From: an uncultured Burkholderiales bacterium
Lineage (GTDB): Bacteria > Pseudomonadota > Gammaproteobacteria > Burkholderiales > Thiobacillaceae
Direction of reading: 5' to 3'
DNA length: 7,263 nucleotides
Assembly (NCBI GenBank): GCA_937925755.1
Contig: CALAMX010000201.1
Coordinates: 1 to 7,263, forward strand
Each line of letters opens with the position of its first letter. Positions within the stretch are counted from its first letter, which is position 1. Below, piece by piece: positions 1 to 4,661 of the stretch. Made by a program: the position numbers and the translations under genes. The notes beneath the pieces were generated by a model that was not told where the DNA came from, made no database searches, and saw nothing but the letters and a program-made list of their open reading frames with translations.

Positions 1-788
1 GCGTTCGCGCTCGTCTGCCGTGCCACCTCCGCCGGGGCGATCCCCCGCAGCTCGGCCAACACCTGCGCGATGCGAGCAAGCTCGCCCGGCTCGTTGCGTC
101 CCTTGCCGACCCACTCGGGCGGGATATCGGGGCTGTCGGTCTCCAGGACGATGGCCGTAAGCGGCAGTTCTACGGCCAGCGCCCGCAGGCGGGTGGCACG
201 CGGCCAAGTGAAGGCACCGCCAAAGCCCAGCATGAAGCCCAGCTTGATGAATTCTTCGGCCTGCTGCCGGCTGCCGCTGAAGGCGTGGGCGATGCCACCC
301 TTGGGACGAAGCTTGCGCAGGTGCTTGAGGATCTGGTCGTTCGCCCGCCGGCAGTGGAGCAACACCGGCAGGTCGTAGTCGCGGGCGATCCGGAGCTGTT
401 CCGTGTAGTAGTACTCTTGCGTGGCATAGTCGAGATCGCGCACGAAGAGATCGAGGCCGATCTCGCCCACCGCGACCGGCCGCCAGGTCTCGATCTGCCG
501 CCGGAGTATATCGAGATGACGCCGGTGGTGGACATGGAGATACATCGGGTGCAGCCCCCAGGCCGGTAGGCAGCCTGGGTAGCGCCGAGAGGTGGCGGCC
601 ACCGCCTCGAAGTTCGCCGCCGTGACCGCCGGCACGATCTGCAAGGCAACGCCGGCGGCGCGCGCCCGGGCATAGACCGCGTCGCGGTCGGCATCGAACT
701 CGCCGGCGTCGAGGTGGCAGTGGGTGTCGATGAGAGAGGCGGGCGCAGCCGCCGCGACGCTTGGTTCTGCGCCTTCCTTGTCACCCAC
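1..788 (-). CDS. TatD-family metal-dependent hydrolase (YjjV-like), 3' end cut by the window
   Basis: The frame is open from a GTG at 788-786 to the left edge, giving 262 full codons. It reads as a TatD-family TIM-barrel hydrolase. The metal-ligand motifs are in order: DTHCHLD at residues 21-27, GEIGLD at 108-113, LLHCRR at 143-148, IAHAFSG at 166-172 and LETDSPD at 215-221. The stretch GEIGLDLF, followed by an EQL and YDLPVLLHCRR block, is closer to E. coli YjjV than to TatD itself. Family members are cytoplasmic and act as metal-dependent nucleases or phosphoesterases; the substrate of YjjV-type members is not settled. The protein still lacks the usual NxxxLF ending, so roughly 5-15 residues are missing. 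GTG is chosen because no nearer start codon exists before the DTHCH motif, and a GAGG lies 9 bases upstream. The gene overlaps the end of htpX by 8 bases. Family assignment is secure; the precise start is likely. Confidence 0.93.
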   Translation of the reverse strand, partial: MGDKEGAEPSVAAAAPASLIDTHCHLDAGEFDADRDAVYARARAAGVALQIVPAVTAANFEAVAATSRRYPGCLPAWGLHPMYLHVHHRRHLDILRRQIETWRPVAVGEIGLDLFVRDLDYATQEYYYTEQLRIARDYDLPVLLHCRRANDQILKHLRKLRPKGGIAHAFSGSRQQAEEFIKLGFMLGFGGAFTWPRATRLRALAVELPLTAIVLETDSPDIPPEWVGKGRNEPGELARIAQVLAELRGIAPAEVARQTSAN

Positions 789-1659
789 GCTTGAGCGCCT
801 CGATGCGCTCTTCGAGCGGCGGGTGCGTCATGAACAGGCGCTTCAAACCCTGGCCCATGCCGCCGGCGATCCCGAAGGCGGCCATCTGGTCGGGTAGCGG
901 CTCGCTATGCACGCGCTTTAGGCGCTCCAGCGCCGCGATCATCTTATCCCGGCCAGCCAGCCTCGCCCCCCCACGGTCGGCGCGGAATTCGCGCTGGCGC
1001 GAAAACCAGAAGACGATGAGACTGGCCAGAATACCAAGCACCAGCTCGGCGATGACGGTGGTGATCCAGAAGGCCGGCCCGTGGTCCCGCTCGGTCTTGA
1101 ACACCACCCGATCGACGAGATGACCGATGACGCGGGCGAGGAAGATGACGAAGGTGTTGACCACCCCCTGGATGAGGGCCAGCGTCACCATGTCGCCATT
1201 CGCGATGTGCGAGACCTCATGCCCCAGTACCGCCTCGGCCTCATCCCGCGTCATGCTGTTGAGTAGCCCAGTCGAGACGGCGACCAAGGCGTTGTTTTTG
1301 CTCATACCGGTGGCAAAGGCATTGACCTCGGGCGAGTCGTAGATCGCCACCTCGGGCATGCCTATGCCGGCCGCACGGGCTTGGCGGCGGACGGTCTCCA
1401 CCAGCCAGATTTCGGTGGGCGTGCGTGGGTCGTCGATCACCCGGGCACCGGTCATGCGCTTGGCGGTCCACTTGGACATCGCCAGCGAGATGAAGGCGCC
1501 ACCCATGCCGAAGACGGCGGCGAAGACGAGCAGGTTGTTGAAGTTGAGCCCCGCACCCGACTCATCCAGGATGCGTTCCACCCCGAGAAGCCTCAGGGTG
1601 ATGGAGAGTACGACGATGATGGCCAGGTTGGTGGCCAGGAAGAGCAAAATGCGTTTCAT
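781..1659 (-). CDS. htpX: HtpX, membrane-bound zinc metalloprotease
   Basis: This 292-residue protein has the normal length and layout of proteobacterial HtpX (peptidase family M48B). Two N-terminal membrane segments lie near residues 4-26 and 40-60. The zinc-binding HEVSH is at 147-151, and two more membrane segments lie near 155-180 and 196-219. The third zinc ligand is E224, in the motif QREFRAD. HtpX cleaves damaged or misassembled inner-membrane proteins on the cytoplasmic side and works alongside FtsH. The ATG at 1659-1657 has an AGGAGG five bases upstream. The gene starts 29 bases after mrpG with no visible terminator, so it may be read from the mrp transcript; an independent stress promoter inside mrpG cannot be excluded, but none is evident. 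One oddity is arginine at residue 229 (RADRGGA), where alanine is usual, encoded beside a run of seven G. Confidence 0.97.
   Translation of the reverse strand: MKRILLFLATNLAIIVVLSITLRLLGVERILDESGAGLNFNNLLVFAAVFGMGGAFISLAMSKWTAKRMTGARVIDDPRTPTEIWLVETVRRQARAAGIGMPEVAIYDSPEVNAFATGMSKNNALVAVSTGLLNSMTRDEAEAVLGHEVSHIANGDMVTLALIQGVVNTFVIFLARVIGHLVDRVVFKTERDHGPAFWITTVIAELVLGILASLIVFWFSRQREFRADRGGARLAGRDKMIAALERLKRVHSEPLPDQMAAFGIAGGMGQGLKRLFMTHPPLEERIEALKRG
793..818 (-). other. Two overlapping, mutually exclusive inverted repeats before the TatD-family start
   Basis: On the minus strand GAGCGC (810-805) can pair with GCGCTC (798-793) across a six-base loop, covering part of the GAGG ribosome binding site. 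Its first five bases can pair instead with CGCTC just upstream (818-814) across a GAA triloop. All of it also encodes the conserved end of HtpX (LEERIEAL), so the repeats may be a by-product of codon use. The complementarity is seen directly; a regulatory role is only a possibility. Confidence 0.35.
798..801 (-). promoter_or_regulatory. Ribosome binding site of the TatD-family gene
   Basis: GAGG lies nine bases before the GTG start at 788, inside the final codons of htpX. It supports the GTG start. It falls partly in the loop and partly in the stem of a possible hairpin (793-810). Confidence 0.5.
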
Positions 1660-1664
1660 GGATG

Positions 1665-1670
1665 CCTCCT
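1665..1670 (-). promoter_or_regulatory. Ribosome binding site of htpX
   Basis: AGGAGG sits five bases before the htpX ATG in the 29-base gap after mrpG. It is the only clear signal in that gap; there is no terminator hairpin. Confidence 0.8.
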
Positions 1671-1688
1671 ACTCAAGCGGGTTGGTAT

Positions 1689-2057
1689 TCATGCGCGTTT
1701 GTGCGGCCCCGGGCCCGGCGAGTTCCCCACCGGGTGTGCGGGGGGGTTGTCCTCCGGCACCGCGGCGAGCGAGGGCAGCTTAAGGTGCAGGGCCGCCTTG
1801 GCCAGGAGGTGGGCCGACACCGGCGCGGTAATGAACAGGAAAAGGGTCACCAGGACCTCGTGCAGGCTCATCCCCTCGCCGCGCGTGCTGAAGTACAGGG
1901 CCGAGGCGATGAGCAGGCTGCCCACCCCCAGGGTGGTCGCCTTGGTCGGGCCGTGCAGCCGGGTATAGAAGTCCTCGAGCCGCGCCAGCCCCAGCGAGCC
2001 GATGAAGGTGAACGCTGCCCCGCCCAGGATCAGGAACGACAACAGGTATTCAAGCAT
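1689..2057 (-). CDS. mrpG: Mrp cation/proton antiporter subunit G
   Basis: This small membrane protein of 122 residues belongs to the MnhG/MrpG/PhaG family. It has three predicted membrane segments, near residues 3-25, 41-58 and 65-86. The family signature LARLEDFYTRLHGPTKATT covers residues 24-42. MrpG is required for assembly of the complete antiporter, but no transport residue is assigned to it here. The C-terminal part from about residue 95 is proline- and glycine-rich, looks disordered, and contains a run of seven C in the coding strand. The ATG at 2057-2055 has a GAGG four bases upstream that overlaps the stop codon of mrpF, pointing to translational coupling. It is the last antiporter gene before htpX. 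Synonyms are mnhG, phaG and shaG. Confidence 0.95.
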   Translation of the reverse strand: MLEYLLSFLILGGAAFTFIGSLGLARLEDFYTRLHGPTKATTLGVGSLLIASALYFSTRGEGMSLHEVLVTLFLFITAPVSAHLLAKAALHLKLPSLAAVPEDNPPAHPVGNSPGPGPHKRA

Positions 2058-2061
2058 AGGA

Positions 2062-2065
2062 CCTC
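2062..2065 (-). promoter_or_regulatory. Ribosome binding site of mrpG overlapping the mrpF stop
   Basis: GAGG lies four bases before the mrpG ATG and shares bases with the TGA of mrpF. The spacing is short, so ribosomes ending mrpF are well placed to start mrpG. Confidence 0.6.
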
Positions 2066-2333
2066 ACTCGATGATATCGCCGCGCAGCAAATATTTACAC
2101 AGCGCCACGGTGCCGACGAAGCCCATCAGGGCGATCAGGAGCGCCGCCTCGAAATACAGGGGGCTGGCGAGGTGTATGCCCAGTAGCACCAGCAGCGCGA
2201 TGGTGTTCACATAAAGTGTGTCGAGCGCCAGGATGCGGTCCGGCAGCGAGGGGCCGCGGATCAGGCGCCAGAAATTCAGCACCACGGCCAGGGCAACCAG
2301 GGCGAAGGCGATGGGGAGGACGTAGCTCAGCAT
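2064..2333 (-). CDS. mrpF: Mrp cation/proton antiporter subunit F
   Basis: The protein has 89 residues and three predicted membrane segments, near 3-23, 35-53 and 58-80. The MnhF/MrpF signature RGPSLPDRILALDTL lies at residues 26-40, including the conserved aspartate D32. MrpF is a small integral subunit needed for assembly and activity of the Mrp complex in the cytoplasmic membrane. The start is the ATG at 2333-2331, which sits in ATGCTGA and so overlaps the mrpE stop by 7 bases. A strong AAGGAGG ribosome binding site lies 10 bases upstream inside mrpE. The same frame stays open far upstream, but that upstream translation is a shadow of mrpE and mrpD and lacks family similarity. The length matches the family, which is normally about 85-95 residues. 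Confidence 0.95.
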   Translation of the reverse strand: MLSYVLPIAFALVALAVVLNFWRLIRGPSLPDRILALDTLYVNTIALLVLLGIHLASPLYFEAALLIALMGFVGTVALCKYLLRGDIIE

Positions 2334-2818
2334 GACTCGAACACCTCCTTGAGTGGCGCCTCGTAGCGCTGCTTGATGCTCGTCACCAGCGCCTCGGCGT
2401 CCGGCACGTGGAGCCCGTGCACCAGCAGGCAACTTCGGTCCGGCGTGAGCTGGGCGGAGACCGTGCCAGGGGTCAGGCAGATGGTGTTGGCCAGCAGGCT
2501 GATGGCCAGATCGCTTTTGAGCTCCAGAGGCACGCGGACGAAGGCCGGGCGCAAGGCGGCGGGCCGGCCCAGGATGCGGCGGGCGACGATCAGATTGGCC
2601 AGTACGATGTCGTACAGGACCACGGCGATGAAACGCAGCAGGGTGAGCGGCCGGCGCAGTCGGACCCGCTCGGGCCAGAAGCGCAGGGTAAACCAGGGAA
2701 TGAACCAACCCAACAGCAGCCCCAGCAGAATGTGACCGGGCGCGGCACTGTTGTTGAGCAGCAGCCAGATGAGCGCCAGTATGGGGGCAAGCAGTGGGTG
2801 GGGAAGCAAGCGCCGCAT
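2327..2818 (-). CDS. mrpE: Mrp cation/proton antiporter subunit E
   Basis: The protein has 163 residues, a typical length for MnhE/MrpE. Hydrophobic segments near residues 8-24, 29-46 and 60-80 are followed by a cytoplasmic domain. That domain carries the family hallmark LLANTICLTPGTVS at 108-121, after the VPLELKSD block at 96-103. MrpE is an accessory membrane subunit of the Na+/H+ antiporter complex and has no counterpart in the complex I proton channels. The ATG at 2818-2816 forms TGATG with the mrpD stop, and a GGAGG lies 9 bases upstream within the glycine-coding tail of mrpD. The 3' end carries the ribosome binding site of mrpF. The longer open frame extending upstream is rejected as out-of-frame mrpD. 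Confidence 0.95.
   Translation of the reverse strand: MRRLLPHPLLAPILALIWLLLNNSAAPGHILLGLLLGWFIPWFTLRFWPERVRLRRPLTLLRFIAVVLYDIVLANLIVARRILGRPAALRPAFVRVPLELKSDLAISLLANTICLTPGTVSAQLTPDRSCLLVHGLHVPDAEALVTSIKQRYEAPLKEVFESC
2344..2350 (-). promoter_or_regulatory. Strong ribosome binding site of mrpF inside mrpE
   Basis: AAGGAGG, a near-perfect match to the 16S rRNA 3' end, lies 10 bases before the mrpF ATG and encodes the lysine-glutamate-valine near the end of MrpE. It decides the mrpF start. Confidence 0.8.
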
Positions 2819-4335
2819 CAGTGCCCCCCTCCCCCGCCCAGGACGGCCTCGATATAACGCCCAGGCTCGTAAAGCTGCCAGGCAGCCGCCTGGGTGTAGG
2901 CGACGGCCGGCCCGGCGGCGATGGCAAGCCCCAGCAACAGCACAAGCAAACCGACCACGGGTGCAAGCTCGGCAGCCACCGCAAGGGGTGCGCCTGCGGC
3001 CGCCTGCGTGAACGACCGGGTACGGTAGAACAGCAGGCTGCCGCTGCGGGCAAGCGCGATCAGGGCGAGCAGGCCCGCAGTGAGCACGACGGCAAACACC
3101 CAGGGTAGCGCCGGCTGCCCGAGGACGGCGCGCAACAGTAGGAACTTGCCCAGGAAACCGGCCAGCGGCGGCAGGCCGGCAAGCGCCACGGTGATGACGA
3201 AGAACAACCCGCCGACCAGGCCCTTCTCCGGCAGGTCGGGCCCTGGGTCCAGCCGGTCGGCCAGCGTGCCGCGGCGCCGGGCGATCGCCGCGGTGAGCAG
3301 AAAGGCGGCGGCAGCGGCAAAGGTGGTGTGCGGCAAGTAATAAAGGCCAGCAGCGACCCCTTCGGGGTTGGCCAGGCCGAAGGCGCTGACCAGGGTACCG
3401 GCCGAAGCGACGACGAGATAGGCGATCTGCTGGGTCAGGGCGTTGGCGGCTACCGCCCCCAGGGTGCCCACGGCCAAGGTCGCCAGTCCGACGGGCAACA
3501 GCCAGGGGTCCAGCAGGCCCGCCAGCGGCCCGGCGGCATTGCCGAAGATCAGGGTGTCGAGGCGCAGGATACTGTAGGCCCCCACCTTGGTCATGATGGC
3601 GAACAGGGCCGCGACCGGTGCGCTGGTGTGCGCGTAGGCGGCTGGCAGCCAAAGGTGCAGCGGCACGAGTGCCGCCTTGAGGGCGAACACGCCGAACAGC
3701 AACAGACCCGCCGCGCGCACCACACCGACGTCGTCCACGGGCGTGGCGGCCACCACACGGGCCAGGTCGGCCATGTTGAGGGTGCCTAGCACACCATAGA
3801 GGGTACCGACCGCGAACAGGAAAAGGGTGGAGCCGATCAGGTTCAATACGACATAGTGCAGCCCCGCGCGCGTGCGTAGGCTGCCGCCGCCATGAAGCAG
3901 CAGGCCGTAGGAGGCGAGCAGCAGGACCTCGAAGAAGACGAACAAGTTGAACAGATCGCCGGTGAGGAAGGCACCGGCCAGGCCAAAGAGTTCGAGCTGG
4001 TAGAGCACATGGAAGTGGCGACCATCGGCATCGGTGTTGCGCAGGGCAGCGAGCAGGGCGAAGAGGGCGAGCAGGACGGTGGTGACGAGCAGCCAGGCGC
4101 TCAGACGGTCGGCCATCAGGACGATGCCATAGGGGGCGGGCCAGTCACCCAGGGCATAGACCCGGATGTCGCCATCGGCCAGGGCGACTAGCAAGCCAAT
4201 GGCCAGGCCGAGCTCGATCAGCAACGCGCCCACGCTGATGAGCCGTCGCAGCGGCAGCGCCAAATGGCGCAGCAGGATCAGGACGATGGCCGCCAGCAGG
4301 GGCAGCAGCACGGGGGCGATGATCAGGTGGCTCAT
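2818..4335 (-). CDS. mrpD: Mrp cation/proton antiporter subunit D (NuoM/N-like)
   Basis: The protein has 505 residues with about 14 hydrophobic segments, the layout of the proton-conducting antiporter-like subunits (Proton_antipo_M family). Charged residues known to matter in this family are present. They are glutamate E136 in FVFFEVLLL, lysine K220 in FALKAALVPLHLWLPAAYAH, K250 in IMTKVGAYSILR and K397 in AGFLGKFLLL. MrpD is one of the two large subunits thought to carry protons during exchange of cytoplasmic Na+ for external H+. The start ATG at 4335-4333 overlaps the mrpC stop in ATGA and has only a weak GAG upstream, suggesting reinitiation by ribosomes finishing mrpC. The protein ends in a run of five glycines whose codons form the ribosome binding site of mrpE. 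In the segment near 299-307 (ALTQQIAYL) no basic residue is present. Confidence 0.96.
   Translation of the reverse strand: MSHLIIAPVLLPLLAAIVLILLRHLALPLRRLISVGALLIELGLAIGLLVALADGDIRVYALGDWPAPYGIVLMADRLSAWLLVTTVLLALFALLAALRNTDADGRHFHVLYQLELFGLAGAFLTGDLFNLFVFFEVLLLASYGLLLHGGGSLRTRAGLHYVVLNLIGSTLFLFAVGTLYGVLGTLNMADLARVVAATPVDDVGVVRAAGLLLFGVFALKAALVPLHLWLPAAYAHTSAPVAALFAIMTKVGAYSILRLDTLIFGNAAGPLAGLLDPWLLPVGLATLAVGTLGAVAANALTQQIAYLVVASAGTLVSAFGLANPEGVAAGLYYLPHTTFAAAAAFLLTAAIARRRGTLADRLDPGPDLPEKGLVGGLFFVITVALAGLPPLAGFLGKFLLLRAVLGQPALPWVFAVVLTAGLLALIALARSGSLLFYRTRSFTQAAAGAPLAVAAELAPVVGLLVLLLGLAIAAGPAVAYTQAAAWQLYEPGRYIEAVLGGGGGH
2828..2832 (-). promoter_or_regulatory. Ribosome binding site of mrpE inside the mrpD glycine tail
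   Basis: GGAGG lies 9 bases before the mrpE ATG, within a purine tract that also encodes the five glycines at the end of MrpD. It fixes the mrpE start at 2818. Confidence 0.65.
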
Positions 4336-4661
4336 GATGACTCGTGCCCGTCGACGTGATCATTGCCCAGCTCGGCGCGCGCCTTGAGCGCCAGCATGAT
4401 GACGTAGGCGGTCATACCAAAGCCGATGACGATGGCGGTGAGCACCAGGGCCTGCGGCAGGGGATCGGCATAGCTCATGGTGTCCCCGCCAATGATGGGC
4501 GGCCGGCCGATGACCAACCGCCCCATGGCGAAAAGGAACAGGTTGACGGCATAGGACAGAAAGGTTAGACCCAGGACCACCGCGAAGGTGCGCCCGCGCA
4601 GGGTCAGATAGACACCACACGCGGTGAGCACGCCGATCACCAAGGCGAGCAGCGCCTCCAT
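4332..4661 (-). CDS. mrpC: Mrp cation/proton antiporter subunit C (NuoK-like)
   Basis: This 109-residue protein has three membrane segments, near 3-20, 27-47 and 70-92, as in NuoK of complex I and all MrpC/MnhC/PhaC proteins. The family signature DPLPQALVLTAIVIGFG lies at residues 66-82, and an earlier match, SYAVNLFLFAMG, at 36-47. MrpC sits between the two large subunits in the assembled antiporter. The ATG at 4661-4659 shares one base with the stop of mrpAB (TGATG), and a GGGAG lies 8 bases upstream. The gene ends in ATGA overlapping the start of mrpD. A much longer frame open upstream of this start is a shadow of mrpAB and is not coding. Confidence 0.96.
   Translation of the reverse strand: MEALLALVIGVLTACGVYLTLRGRTFAVVLGLTFLSYAVNLFLFAMGRLVIGRPPIIGGDTMSYADPLPQALVLTAIVIGFGMTAYVIMLALKARAELGNDHVDGHESS

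Noticed and set aside
170..784. 204-residue minus-strand open frame from an ATG, over the hydrolase
   Set aside because: The translation is arginine- and serine-rich with no family motif. The neighbouring frame from GTG at 788 shows all TatD metal-ligand motifs, so this is its shadow.
1709..1718. Perfect 10-base palindrome CCGGGCCCGG near the end of mrpG, a possible terminator stem
   Set aside because: It has no loop and no following T-tract on the coding strand, and lies inside the proline-glycine coding tail; GC-rich codon use explains it.
1381..1968. 195-residue plus-strand open frame spanning htpX and mrpG
   Set aside because: It runs across two well-supported genes on the other strand and has low-complexity composition without recognisable motifs.
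2089..2096. AT-rich AAATATTT in mrpF, considered as a promoter element or regulator site
   Set aside because: It encodes the family-typical end of MrpF, and I found no matching -35 element or second half-site.
2064..3053. 329-residue minus-strand frame extending mrpF upstream
   Set aside because: The MrpF family begins at the ATG at 2333 behind a strong AAGGAGG; the upstream part is shadow sequence.
2327..3652. 441-residue minus-strand frame that would join mrpE to upstream sequence
   Set aside because: Only the last 163 residues match a family (MrpE); the upstream part is out-of-frame mrpD.
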